Under the pieces are notes generated by a model. That model did no database searches. It saw only the letters and a program-made list of their open reading frames with translations, and was not told where the DNA came from. A stretch of DNA of 20,706 nt from RUG100 sp963542695 (lineage in GTDB: Bacteria; Bacillota; Clostridia; Peptostreptococcales; Anaerovoracaceae), in the NCBI GenBank assembly GCA_963542695.1, contig CAUTYX010000022.1, positions 1 to 20,706 of the forward strand. The letters are read 5' to 3'. A program made the translations under genes and the position numbers. This document shows positions 1-7,630 of this stretch, in pieces (positions within the stretch are counted from its first letter, which is position 1; every line of letters begins with the position of its first letter).

Positions 1-9
1 ATACTTCAG

Positions 10-60
10 CTAACCACTTGAAACCTTAGAATAATCAGTAATATCAATGGTTTCAGTTAG
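10..60. repeat. Imperfect inverted repeat downstream of guaA
   Basis: The arms CTAAC + TGAAACC (10-14, 19-25) pair with GGTTTCA + GTTAG (49-60). This gives 12 base pairs with a 4-base bulge and a 23-base AT-rich loop. It starts just after the guaA stop codon in the direction of transcription. No T-run follows it on the minus strand, so it is a poor match to an intrinsic terminator. It could instead stabilise the mRNA 3' end or belong to a dispersed intergenic repeat. The rest of positions 1-68 shows no gene. Confidence 0.4.
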
Positions 61-68
61 TGCTTAGG

Positions 69-1619
69 CTATTCAAACTCAATCGTCCCTGGGGGTTTGG
101 ATGTACAGTCGTACACAACTCTATTGACGTGGTCTACCTCATTGATAATACGATTGGTGATTTTATCCAGCAGTTCCCATGGCAGGTGAGCAATTTCCGC
201 TGTCATAAAGTCGCTGGTTAAAACGGCTCGCAGGGCGATGGCGTAATCGTATGTTCTGAAGTCGCCCATAACGCCTACCGAGCGCATATTAGTCAATGCG
301 GCAAAATACTGTCCCAGCGATCTTGCCAGCTTACCGTCATCGTATTTCCCGATTTCTTCCCGGTAGATGGCATCGGCCTCCTGTACGATTTTAACCTTTT
401 CTGCGTTAACTTCTCCCAGGATACGAATGGCAAGTCCGGGTCCGGGGAATGGCTGACGGAATACCAGATTTTCCGGAATACCCAGCTCCAGTCCGGCTTT
501 TCGAACTTCGTCTTTAAAGAGCATCCGCAGCGGTTCGATGATTTCTTTGAAATCAACGTGATCCGGGAGTCCCCCTACATTGTGATGGGATTTAATTACG
601 GCAGAGTCACCCAGTCCGCTTTCAATGACATCAGGATAAATAGTTCCCTGTACCAGGAAATCTACTGTGCCGATTTTTTTAGCTTCTTCTTCAAAAACAC
701 GAATGAATTCCTCACCGATGATTTTTCTCTTTTTCTCCGGCTCTGTAATACCGGCCAGTTTGTCATAAAAACGCTGCTGGCAATCCACGCGGATAAAGTT
801 CAAATCATATAGACCATCGGGGCCAAAGACAGCTTCCACCTGATCGCCCTCATCTTTACGCAGCAAGCCCTGATCTACAAAAACGCAGGTCAGCTGTTTG
901 CCTACAGCCTTAGAAAGGAGCACTGCTGCCACAGAAGAGTCAACGCCACCGGACAACGCACAAAGCACTTTTCCGTCTCCTACGTTTTCACGAATTTCTG
1001 CAATGGAATGTTCTACGAAAGAACCCATTTCCCAGTCCCCTTTACACTGACAAATATCCATAACAAAAGCCTTCAGAACTACTGTGCCTTCCTGTGTGTG
1101 CAGTACTTCCGGATGGAACTGGGTTGCATAGAACTCTCTTTTCGGATCTTCCATGGCTGCCACAGGGCAAACCGGTGTCTTGGCGGTTACAGAAAACCCT
1201 TTCGGAGCCTCTGCAATATAGTCAGTGTGGCTCATCCAGGCAATGGTTTCATCAGACACTTCGGCCAGCAAGCGAGATTCTCCTACGCGGGTCACCTCTG
1301 TACGGCCATATTCACTGACAGGAGCCGTCTTTACCTCGCCTCCCAGACCATGTGCCATCAACTGGGCGCCATAGCAAATTCCCAGCATAGGGATACCCAG
1401 CTGCAGCAACTGCGGGTCATATTGTAAAGCAGCGTCCCCATACACACTGTTTGGACCACCGGTAAAGATAATGCCCTTATAGTTTCTGCTCTTTATTTCA
1501 TCTATGCTAATGGTATAGGGTTCTACTTCAGCGTATACATTCAGCTCTCTGACTCTGCGAGCAATCAGCTGGTTATACTGACCGCCAAAGTCCAGCACCA
1601 GAATTTTTTCTTGTTCCAT
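69..1619 (-). CDS. guaA: GMP synthase (glutamine-hydrolysing)
   Basis: Converts XMP, glutamine and ATP to GMP, the last step of guanine nucleotide synthesis in the cytoplasm. At 516 aa it has the usual full length. Residues about 5-190 form a class I glutamine amidotransferase with nucleophile Cys82 (in GICYGAQ) and partners His169 and Glu171 (in FHPEV). The ATP-pyrophosphatase domain follows, with the P-loop SGGVDSS at 223-229. The C-terminal dimerisation domain ends in the typical PPGTIEFE. The ATG lies 6 nt after the guaB stop and its ribosome binding site (AGGTAGGA) overlaps that stop, so the two genes are co-transcribed and probably translationally coupled. Identification is secure. Confidence 0.98.
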   Translation of the reverse strand: MEQEKILVLDFGGQYNQLIARRVRELNVYAEVEPYTISIDEIKSRNYKGIIFTGGPNSVYGDAALQYDPQLLQLGIPMLGICYGAQLMAHGLGGEVKTAPVSEYGRTEVTRVGESRLLAEVSDETIAWMSHTDYIAEAPKGFSVTAKTPVCPVAAMEDPKREFYATQFHPEVLHTQEGTVVLKAFVMDICQCKGDWEMGSFVEHSIAEIRENVGDGKVLCALSGGVDSSVAAVLLSKAVGKQLTCVFVDQGLLRKDEGDQVEAVFGPDGLYDLNFIRVDCQQRFYDKLAGITEPEKKRKIIGEEFIRVFEEEAKKIGTVDFLVQGTIYPDVIESGLGDSAVIKSHHNVGGLPDHVDFKEIIEPLRMLFKDEVRKAGLELGIPENLVFRQPFPGPGLAIRILGEVNAEKVKIVQEADAIYREEIGKYDDGKLARSLGQYFAALTNMRSVGVMGDFRTYDYAIALRAVLTSDFMTAEIAHLPWELLDKITNRIINEVDHVNRVVYDCTSKPPGTIEFE

Positions 1620-1625
1620 AGTTTC

Positions 1626-3134
1626 CTACCTCATGATGTTGTTGGAAGTGTTCTTTTTAATAACGTCGTGAGCACCGCCCTCTACGATGCTGGTGGCAGA
1701 TACCAAGGTCATCTTTGCCTTTTCCTGCAATTCCTTAATGGATAGAACACCTACGTTGCACATGGTAGACTTTACCTTTTGCAGTGACTGTCTCACGTTA
1801 TCGGACAAACTGCCGGCATATGGTACATAGGAATCTACACCCTCTTCAAAGGACAGTTTGGAGTCGCCGCCCATATCATAACGCTGCCAGTTTCTGGCAC
1901 GATTGGAACCTTCACCCCAATACTCTTTCACATAGTTGCCGTTGACACTGAGTCTGGCGCCTGGCGCTTCGTCAAAACGAGCGAAGTATCTTCCCAGCAT
2001 TAGGAAGTCAGATCCCATAGCCAAGGCCAAGGTCATGTGGTAATCGTATACGATACCGCCATCAGAACAAATCGGAATATAGATACCGGTCTTTTCGAAA
2101 TATTCATTTCTGGCTGCCGCTACATCCTGCACTGCACTGGCCTGTCCTCTGCCGATGCCCTTTTGTTCTCTGGTAATGCAGATAGAACCGCCGCCGATAC
2201 CGATTTTGATAAAGTCAGCTCCGGCTTCGGCAAGGAAATTAAATCCTTCTCGGTCAACGACGTTTCCGGCACCCACTTTGACACTGTCACCGTATTTTTT
2301 GCGGATAAAGTCAAGGGTCAGCTTTTGCCATTCAGAATACCCTTCGGAAGAGTCGATACACAGAACGTCAGCTCCGGCTTCTACAAGAGCAGGCACTCTT
2401 TCTTCGTAGTCACGAGTGTTGATGCCGGCACCAACAACATATCTCTTCTGAGAGTCCAACAACTCGGATGGATTTGCCTTATGGGCATCGTAGTCCTTAC
2501 GGAACACGAAATATTCCAGACGTTGGTTTTCATCGATAACAGGAAGGGCGTTGAGTTTGTGATCCCAAAGAATATCATTGGCTTCTTTTAGGGTAATTCC
2601 CTTTTTCCCATAAGTGATTTTTTCAAAAGGAGTCATAAACTCGCAGACTTTGGTAGCCGGATCCATACGGCTGACACGGTAGTCTCTGCTGGTTACGATA
2701 CCAAGGAATTTGCCGGCAGATGTTCCATCCTCTGTAACGGCAATAGTGGAATGCCCGGTTCTTTCTTTTAGAGCTACCACATCGGCCATGGTTTGATTGG
2801 GACGGATGTTGGCATCGCTGGGAACGAATCCGGCTTTATAATCTTTGACCCGGCGAATCATTTCTGCCTGGTCTTCAATAGACTGGGATCCATAGATAAA
2901 GGAGATACCTCCCTCTTTGGCAAGGGCAACTGCCATCTTGTCATCAGAAACCGCCTGCATTACTGCAGATACCAACGGGATGTTCATTGTCAGCTCCGGT
3001 TCCTCCCCCTTCTTAAACTTGGTTACCGGGGTCTTTAAATTTACATTTTTGACCATACATTCTTTGGAAGAGTATCCCGGTACCAGCAGATACTCGTTGA
3101 ATGTACGTGATGGCTCGTTAAAATACGTTGCCAT
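1626..3134 (-). CDS. guaB: IMP dehydrogenase
   Basis: Oxidises IMP to XMP with NAD, the first committed step to GMP, and feeds the next gene, guaA. At 502 aa it has an N-terminal TIM-barrel half, tandem CBS domains at roughly 105-220, and then the second barrel half. The catalytic loop GIGGGSICITRE carries the nucleophile Cys319. This GGGSICITR form, rather than the commoner GPGSICTTR, marks one IMPDH subgroup. The NAD-site strand VGAGNVVD is at 287-294. The start is set by AAGGAGG at 3140-3146, 5 nt upstream of the ATG. The leader is only about 55 nt and shows no purine riboswitch, so any control is likely at the promoter or through the CBS domains. Confidence 0.97.
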   Translation of the reverse strand: MATYFNEPSRTFNEYLLVPGYSSKECMVKNVNLKTPVTKFKKGEEPELTMNIPLVSAVMQAVSDDKMAVALAKEGGISFIYGSQSIEDQAEMIRRVKDYKAGFVPSDANIRPNQTMADVVALKERTGHSTIAVTEDGTSAGKFLGIVTSRDYRVSRMDPATKVCEFMTPFEKITYGKKGITLKEANDILWDHKLNALPVIDENQRLEYFVFRKDYDAHKANPSELLDSQKRYVVGAGINTRDYEERVPALVEAGADVLCIDSSEGYSEWQKLTLDFIRKKYGDSVKVGAGNVVDREGFNFLAEAGADFIKIGIGGGSICITREQKGIGRGQASAVQDVAAARNEYFEKTGIYIPICSDGGIVYDYHMTLALAMGSDFLMLGRYFARFDEAPGARLSVNGNYVKEYWGEGSNRARNWQRYDMGGDSKLSFEEGVDSYVPYAGSLSDNVRQSLQKVKSTMCNVGVLSIKELQEKAKMTLVSATSIVEGGAHDVIKKNTSNNIMR

Positions 3135-3194
3135 AGTTACCTCCTTCTTGCGATCTATATATTAATGTTTCTTCTTTGCTCCAACTTGTTTAAT

Positions 3195-3223
3195 ATTATA
3201 TGCTAATCCCTACCCCATTTCAA
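3195..3223 (-). promoter_or_regulatory. guaBA promoter
   Basis: Read on the minus strand, TTGAAA (3218-3223) and a perfect TATAAT (3195-3200) are separated by 17 bp. This is a near-consensus sigma-A promoter. Transcription would start near 3188, leaving a leader of about 54 nt before guaB. Confidence 0.85.
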
Positions 3224-3236
3224 CGCTTTTACATGG

Positions 3237-3288
3237 AACAAAACACCTCCCAGAATCCTTCTTTGGCAAAAGAATTTTGAGAGGTGTT
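3237..3288 (-). terminator. Terminator of metA
   Basis: On the minus strand, AACACCTC (3281-3288) pairs with GAGGTGTT (3242-3249). Further internal pairing comes from an AAAGAA/TTCTTT block. The tract TTTTGTT follows. It lies 23 nt past the metA stop and just ahead of the guaBA promoter, separating the two units. Confidence 0.7.
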
Positions 3289-3311
3289 CGAATCCGAGTA
3301 AGCTATACTTT

Positions 3312-4235
3312 TTATTTGTTGTGCACCTGATTAATATCGTATGGCGTATTTTGGTATACGTAATAATTAAGCCAATTACCAAACAACAAGCTGGCATGTG
3401 CTCTCCAACGAAACTTTACCGGCGCATTGGGATCATCGTCGGTAAAATAGTTAAGCGGAATTTGCGGGTTGAGCCCCTGGTCCAAATCTCTATAGTATTC
3501 TCTTCCCAGTGTTCCTTTATCGTATTCTTGATGACCCATAATGAATATTTGGCGACCATTATCGGTGCTGAGTACGTGAGGACCACTCTTTTCAGATTCT
3601 GCCAAAATACGAAGCTCCGGATGTTTTAAAATATCTTCCTTATAGACTTCTGTATGGCGAGAATGTGGAGCGTAAAAATACTCGTCAAAACCTCGCATCA
3701 GCGGGTTGGTGGGTCGTACCACATGTTGTTCAAAAACACCAAACATCTTTTGGTGCATGATGTGTTTATCAATTCCGTAAAAATGATACAGTGCTGCCTG
3801 GGCACCCCAGCAAATGAACATATTACTATACACATTTTCCTTTGCCCAGTCCATCAGCTGAGTAATTTCATCCCAGTAATCCACCTCTTCAAAAGGCATG
3901 GTTTCTATAGGGGCTCCTGTAACAATAATGCCGTCATATTTTTCTTTTTTTATGTCATCTAAGGTTTTGTAAAAGGATGTCATGTGTTCCGTGGAAGTAT
4001 GGGTAGTCTTGTGGCTATCCATGGTAACCAAGGTCAGCTCTACCTGCAGCGACGTATTTGATAAAGCCCTTGCCAACTGGATTTCTGTTGCAATCTTTGT
4101 AGGCATCAGGTTTACAATGACAATCTTTAGGGGACGAATATCCTGCCTTACAGCAACCGCTTCGTCCATGGTAAATATATTTTCTTTCAGCAATGCACCG
4201 GCAGCCGGCAGCTGATTCGGAATAATCAAAGGCAT
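3312..4235 (-). CDS. metA: Homoserine O-acyltransferase (predicted O-acetyltransferase)
   Basis: Acylates homoserine in methionine synthesis. At 307 aa it has the usual length of the MetA (HTS) family. The catalytic triad is visible: Cys142 in FICWGAQ, His235 and Glu237 in GHQEYD. The residue at position 111 (TGAPIE, E111) is Glu. In MetA proteins tested experimentally, Glu111 goes with acetyl-CoA and Gly111 with succinyl-CoA. I therefore predict O-acetylhomoserine as the product, by inference. The gene stands alone. A TATAAT (4258-4263, minus strand) lies 22 nt before the ATG with no good -35, so it may need an activator. The leader of about 15 nt is too short for a SAM riboswitch. The ATG is preceded by AAGGAGG. 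Confidence 0.93.
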   Translation of the reverse strand: MPLIIPNQLPAAGALLKENIFTMDEAVAVRQDIRPLKIVIVNLMPTKIATEIQLARALSNTSLQVELTLVTMDSHKTTHTSTEHMTSFYKTLDDIKKEKYDGIIVTGAPIETMPFEEVDYWDEITQLMDWAKENVYSNMFICWGAQAALYHFYGIDKHIMHQKMFGVFEQHVVRPTNPLMRGFDEYFYAPHSRHTEVYKEDILKHPELRILAESEKSGPHVLSTDNGRQIFIMGHQEYDKGTLGREYYRDLDQGLNPQIPLNYFTDDDPNAPVKFRWRAHASLLFGNWLNYYVYQNTPYDINQVHNK

Positions 4236-4329
4236 ATTCTTTCCCTCCTTGGCAATTATTATACACTGGCCACAGCAACAATAGTATATATCTGTTCTTC
4301 AAAACCGGTCATAGCTTTTTGATATAAGC

Positions 4330-4358
4330 AAACCGGCAGGAAGTTTCCTGCCGGTTTT
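4330..4358 (-). terminator. groEL terminator hairpin
   Basis: Eleven GC-rich base pairs (AAACCGGCAGG at 4330-4340 with its complement at 4347-4357) around a 6-nt loop. The T-tract on the minus strand is short (TTT then GCTTATAT) but the stem is very stable. It sits about 30 nt past the groEL stop and ahead of metA. The plus strand reads TTTT after the stem, so some bidirectional action is possible. Confidence 0.8.
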
Positions 4359-4388
4359 AAGTTTACATATGTTGATTTCGTCTATCGA

Positions 4389-6026
4389 CTACATCATTCC
4401 CGGCATTCCGCCGCCCATTCCGCCTGGCATTGGAGGCATGGCAGGAGCATCTTCCTTAATGTCGGATACGGTGCTTTCTGTGGTCAGCAGCATTGCAGAT
4501 GCAGATGCAGCATTCTGCAGTGCAGATCTGGTTACCTTAGCCGGGTCAACGATACCTTCGCTAATCATATCCTTATACTGCTCTGTGCTGGCATTGAATC
4601 CAACACCTGCATCAGATGTCAGAACCTTAGCAACAACTACGCTGCCTTCGTATCCTGCGTTTTCAGCAATCTGACGAACCGGTTCTTCCAGGGCTCTCTT
4701 GATGATTTCTGCACCGGTCTTTTCATCTCCAGACAGGTTCTTTACGTATTCAGCCACAGCAGGAATAGCGTTGGCAAAAGCAACACCACCACCCGGTACG
4801 ATACCTTCTTCAACACCGGCCTTTGTAGCATTCAGTGCGTCTTCGATACGCAGTTTTCTTTCTTTCAGCTCTGTTTCTGTAGCTGCACCGACACGGATAA
4901 CTGCAACACCACCGGTGAGCTTAGCCAATCTTTCCTGTGTCTTTTCTCTGTCGAATTCAGAGTTTGTTTCTTCAATCTGGGTTCTCAGCTGAGCAACTCT
5001 CTGCTGAATAGCTTCCTTGGATCCTGCACCACCGACGATAACAGTGTTTTCCTTATCAACCTTAGCCGTATCAGCTGTTCCCAGCATATCCAAAGTAGCT
5101 TCCTTAATGTCGTAGCCCAGTTCTTCGCTAATAACAGTACCGCCTGTCAAGATAGCCAGGTCTTCCATCATAGCCTTTCTTCTTTCACCGAATCCAGGTG
5201 CTTTTACTGCAACGCAGTCAAATGTTCCCTTCAGCTTGTTTACTACCAATGTAGCAAGAGCTTCGCCTTCTACTTCTTCGGCAACAATCAACAGTTTGCG
5301 TCCTGCCTTAACTACCTGTTCCAAAATAGGCAGTACATCCTGAATGTTGGAGATTTTTTTATCTGTCAACAGAATCAACGGATTTTCCTGAACGGATTCC
5401 ATCTTTTCCATGTCAGAAGCCATGTATGGAGACAGGTATCCTCTGTCAAATTGCATACCTTCTACTACTTCCAGAGTAGTTCCCATGGTTTTGCTTTCTT
5501 CCACAGTGATAACGCCATCTTTGCCAACTTTATCCATAGCCTCTGCAATCAGTTCACCGATTTCCATATCCTGTGCAGATACGGCAGCAATCTGTGCAAT
5601 GTTCTTTTTGCCGGATACTTCCTTAGCGTGGCCTTTGATTTCTTCTACTGCAGTGTCTACAGCGCCCTGGATACCTCTCTTGAGAACCATTGGGTTTGCT
5701 CCTGCTGCAATGTTTCTGAAACCTTCTTTGATGATAATCTGTGCCAACAGTGTGGCTGTTGTGGTTCCGTCACCGGCAACATCGTTTGTCTTGCTGGCAA
5801 CTTCCTTTACAACCTGTGCACCCATGTTTTCAACAGCGTCTTCCAGTTCGATTTCCTTTGCAATGGTAACACCGTCGTTGGTAATCAGTGGAGCACCAAA
5901 CTGTTTGTTTAGAAGAACATTTCTTCCTTTTGGTCCCAGTGTAATTTTTACTGTGTTTGCCAGCTTGTCTACGCCGTCAGCCAGCTTCTTTCTTGCGTCA
6001 TCGCCGAAAAAGATTTCTTTTGCCAT
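4389..6026 (-). CDS. groL: Chaperonin GroEL (Hsp60)
   Basis: The 60-kDa chaperonin subunit. It forms double heptameric rings that fold client proteins using ATP together with GroES. At 545 aa it has the standard length. Residues AKEIFFGDDAR begin the equatorial domain, the ATP-site motif GDGTTT is at 85-90, and the tail is the hallmark Gly/Met repeat GGMGGGMPGMM. The 12-nt gap after groES contains a strong AGGAGGAG ribosome binding site, so this is the second gene of a groES-groEL operon controlled from the CIRCE element upstream. Long open frames antisense to it are artefacts of its codon use. Confidence 0.99.
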   Translation of the reverse strand: MAKEIFFGDDARKKLADGVDKLANTVKITLGPKGRNVLLNKQFGAPLITNDGVTIAKEIELEDAVENMGAQVVKEVASKTNDVAGDGTTTATLLAQIIIKEGFRNIAAGANPMVLKRGIQGAVDTAVEEIKGHAKEVSGKKNIAQIAAVSAQDMEIGELIAEAMDKVGKDGVITVEESKTMGTTLEVVEGMQFDRGYLSPYMASDMEKMESVQENPLILLTDKKISNIQDVLPILEQVVKAGRKLLIVAEEVEGEALATLVVNKLKGTFDCVAVKAPGFGERRKAMMEDLAILTGGTVISEELGYDIKEATLDMLGTADTAKVDKENTVIVGGAGSKEAIQQRVAQLRTQIEETNSEFDREKTQERLAKLTGGVAVIRVGAATETELKERKLRIEDALNATKAGVEEGIVPGGGVAFANAIPAVAEYVKNLSGDEKTGAEIIKRALEEPVRQIAENAGYEGSVVVAKVLTSDAGVGFNASTEQYKDMISEGIVDPAKVTRSALQNAASASAMLLTTESTVSDIKEDAPAMPPMPGGMGGGMPGMM

Positions 6027-6038
6027 TTTCTACTCCTC

Positions 6039-6320
6039 CTATTTGTTCACCTTAGCCAGAATGTCTCTCTGGTTAAGAATGGTGTATTCTTCCCCTTCAA
6101 ATTTTACTTCTGTGCCTGCATATTTAGAGAAAATAACAGTGTCATTTTCTACTACTTCCATCTTAACATCATCTGTTCCGGGGCCTACTGCAACCACCTG
6201 TGCCATCTGTGGCTGTTCTTTTGCGTTACCCGGAAGTACGATTCCGCTGGCAGTCTTTTCTTCTGCCTCTAATCTTTTGATGACAACTCTGTCGCCTAAT
6301 GGTTTGATTCCAAAGCTCAT
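6039..6320 (-). CDS. groS: Co-chaperonin GroES (Hsp10)
   Basis: The 93-aa heptameric lid that caps GroEL. The N-terminal KPLGDRVVIKR motif, the mobile loop (about residues 20-32, ASGIVLPG), and the C-terminal strand with YTILNQRDILA are all typical. First gene of the groESL operon. The ATG is preceded by GGAGGTAAAAA. Confidence 0.98.
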   Translation of the reverse strand: MSFGIKPLGDRVVIKRLEAEEKTASGIVLPGNAKEQPQMAQVVAVGPGTDDVKMEVVENDTVIFSKYAGTEVKFEGEEYTILNQRDILAKVNK

Positions 6321-6344
6321 TTTTTACCTCCATGTATGTTTATT

Positions 6345-6356
6345 GTGAGTACTCAC
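6345..6356. promoter_or_regulatory. Perfect 12-bp palindrome in the groES leader
   Basis: GTGAGTACTCAC is its own reverse complement and lies between the CIRCE operator and the groES ribosome binding site. It contains a GAGT/ACTC core like the CIRCE arms but has no spacer. It may be a second operator, a leftover half site, or chance. Confidence 0.4.
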
Positions 6357-6365
6357 TGTGTTTTG

Positions 6366-6392
6366 TTATCACTCATCATTCCCGAGTGCTAA
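6366..6392 (-). promoter_or_regulatory. CIRCE operator (HrcA site) of groESL
   Basis: On the minus strand the sequence is TTAGCACTC, nine bases, then GAGTGATAA. This matches the CIRCE consensus (TTAGCACTC-N9-GAGTGCTAA) at 17 of 18 arm positions. It lies directly downstream of the groES promoter -10, as expected for repression by HrcA with GroEL as corepressor. No hrcA gene is in this window. Confidence 0.93.
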
Positions 6393-6396
6393 CTAT

Positions 6397-6424
6397 ATTT
6401 TAATCACTTTTCCGAAGATGTCAA
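6397..6424 (-). promoter_or_regulatory. groESL promoter
   Basis: On the minus strand, a consensus TTGACA (6419-6424), a 16-bp spacer and TAAAAT (6397-6402). Transcription would start in or next to the CIRCE operator. The promoter lies 33 nt beyond the stop of the upstream P-loop gene. No terminator hairpin is visible between them, so some read-through from that gene into groESL is possible. Confidence 0.8.
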
Positions 6425-6456
6425 GGGATTTTCCGTATCTAAAGCCACTTTTCCCC

Positions 6457-7263
6457 TCACTTTATATTACGAATTTCAATATCAATATTGCCCATGTTAA
6501 AGGCCGTCATATTTTCAATCATTTCTGAGCATCTTTTCTGTAATTCCTTGCCTGTCTCATAAATGTTATACCCGGCAGCAAAGATTGTTAAAATGGTAAT
6601 TTTTAATTCTTCGTCATGATTTACCGGAATGGTACGAATTATGCCGGCAACCCCATCCACACGGTCTGCCGTTTCTTTGACAATGTCGTTAATAACCCGG
6701 TCAGAGATAATAAAATCTCCCAGGTAGCTATAGGTGGGACGTACCACAGATTTTTCCGCAAAGGAATCTTTGCCGAATCCCCATCCCTTAAAGATGCGCA
6801 TCGGATCCATAAAATATCCGGAGAATTGCCTCTTTAACTGCACAGCCGGTGCCGGAACGACGTGTTTTCCCTGCTGGTTTCGCTGTTTGTCAGCCACCTC
6901 TCGCTCTTCTTCTGTTGTAATGTCTTCAATACGAATATACTCTTCAATTTCTCCTAGATTCAATCTGTCCGCAATTTTTTCCACCATACCGACAGATGTA
7001 CCAATAATCAGCAAGCTGGCCGGGTGAGCTTTTTTAATGGCTTTTTTGGTGGATTCCATGTGTTCATCTGAATGAAACAGTGCTGTTTTCACAGCACCGA
7101 TTTTGGTCTCTTCACGTTTGGCACTCCGACCGGCTTTGATTTCATTTTTGTATATAAACAGGCCGTCATCAATGATGCTGTCAATGTTTTTCCATCGGCA
7201 AAGATTCATGGCCTGAAAGCTTTTTCCCGTTCCGCTTTTTCCAACAAGAGCACTGATTTTCAT
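6457..7263 (-). CDS. P-loop NTPase fused to an Asp23-like domain
   Basis: A 268-aa cytoplasmic protein of unknown function. Residues 8-15 (GKSGTGKS) are a textbook Walker A motif at the extreme N-terminus. Residues 83-90 (SLLIIGTS) are a hydrophobic strand in the right place for a Walker B-like element. The middle (about 110-170) is charged and carries a PMRIFKGWG segment. The last 95 residues or so (VVRPTYSYLG...ISDRVINDIVKETADRVDGVAGI...) resemble the Asp23/Gls24 (DUF322) fold linked to cell-envelope stress. I recall similar proteins in other Clostridia without an assigned role. There is no signal peptide or membrane segment. It has its own promoter, diverging from ferredoxin, and no terminator separates it from groESL. 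The domain assignment is by eye and the function is unknown. Confidence 0.8.
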   Translation of the reverse strand: MKISALVGKSGTGKSFQAMNLCRWKNIDSIIDDGLFIYKNEIKAGRSAKREETKIGAVKTALFHSDEHMESTKKAIKKAHPASLLIIGTSVGMVEKIADRLNLGEIEEYIRIEDITTEEEREVADKQRNQQGKHVVPAPAVQLKRQFSGYFMDPMRIFKGWGFGKDSFAEKSVVRPTYSYLGDFIISDRVINDIVKETADRVDGVAGIIRTIPVNHDEELKITILTIFAAGYNIYETGKELQKRCSEMIENMTAFNMGNIDIEIRNIK

Positions 7264-7264
7264 C

Positions 7265-7321
7265 TTTACATCTCCTTTTACCTATGTTATCATTCTAGCA
7301 TTAAGGTATCTTATTACACAA
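7265..7321. promoter_or_regulatory. Overlapping divergent promoters, ferredoxin (+) and P-loop gene (-)
   Basis: Plus strand: TTTACA (7265-7270), 17 bp, TATCAT (7288-7293), firing toward ferredoxin. Minus strand: TTGTGT (7316-7321), 18 bp, TAGAAT (7292-7297), firing toward the P-loop gene. The two -10 boxes share bases 7292-7293, so RNA polymerase probably cannot occupy both at once. Confidence 0.6.
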
Positions 7322-7333
7322 GGAGGATTTATC

Positions 7334-7507
7334 ATGGCTTACAAAATTGGTGGAGAATGCATCGCTTGTGGAGCATGTGTTGCAGAATGTCCAGTAGAAG
7401 CTATCAGCGATGAAGGCGGCGTATTCGTAGTAGACGAAGACACTTGCATCGATTGCGGAGCATGTGCAGGCGCTTGCCCTGTTGACGCACCAAAGCAGGA
7501 AGACTAA
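7334..7507 (+). CDS. Clostridial 2[4Fe-4S] ferredoxin
   Basis: A 57-aa low-potential electron carrier for anaerobic metabolism (typical partners are pyruvate:ferredoxin oxidoreductase, hydrogenase and Rnf). Two CxxCxxCxxxCP cluster motifs are complete: Cys9, 12, 15, 19 and Cys38, 41, 44, 48. The length and the acidic composition are those of classic clostridial ferredoxin. The ATG follows AGGAGGA at 7321-7327 with a 6-nt gap. It is a single-gene transcript on the plus strand, closed by a hairpin terminator. Codon use suggests high expression. Confidence 0.97.
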   Translation: MAYKIGGECIACGACVAECPVEAISDEGGVFVVDEDTCIDCGACAGACPVDAPKQED

Positions 7508-7535
7508 TTAGTCTGTGAAAAGATCGAAAGAATAG

Positions 7536-7573
7536 GAGCTACTGTCCTTTTGAAAAAGGCACTAGCTCTTTTT
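7536..7573 (+). terminator. Ferredoxin terminator
   Basis: GAGCTA (7536-7541) pairs with TAGCTC (7563-7568). There is partial inner pairing with the TCCTTTT/AAAAGG block, and TTTTT follows. It lies 28 nt past the ferredoxin stop. Confidence 0.7.
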
Positions 7574-7630
7574 CTATGTCTTCATTTAGCACCAACATCC
7601 ATTACAAAAGGGGCATGGCTTCAAAATCAA

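Noticed and set aside
2037..2591. 184-codon plus-strand open frame inside guaB
   Set aside because: Fully antisense to an intact, well-identified gene, with no family motif or ribosome binding site.
4236..4329. SAM riboswitch upstream of metA
   Set aside because: The only good -10 box leaves a leader of about 15 nt, and the upstream hairpin belongs to the groEL terminator.
5410..6348. 312-codon open frame antisense to groEL and groES
   Set aside because: Low-complexity Ser/Thr/Ala-rich translation with no ribosome binding site; it arises from groEL codon use on the other strand.
6345..6360. Possible Rex operator before groES
   Set aside because: TTGTGA and TCACTG are only 4 nt apart; the Rex consensus needs a wider spacing, and the right arm does not match TCACAA.
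6457..7263. Toxin-antitoxin or phage-defence NTPase
   Set aside because: No toxin-like partner, nuclease or membrane domain next to it; flanked by housekeeping genes with the same base composition.
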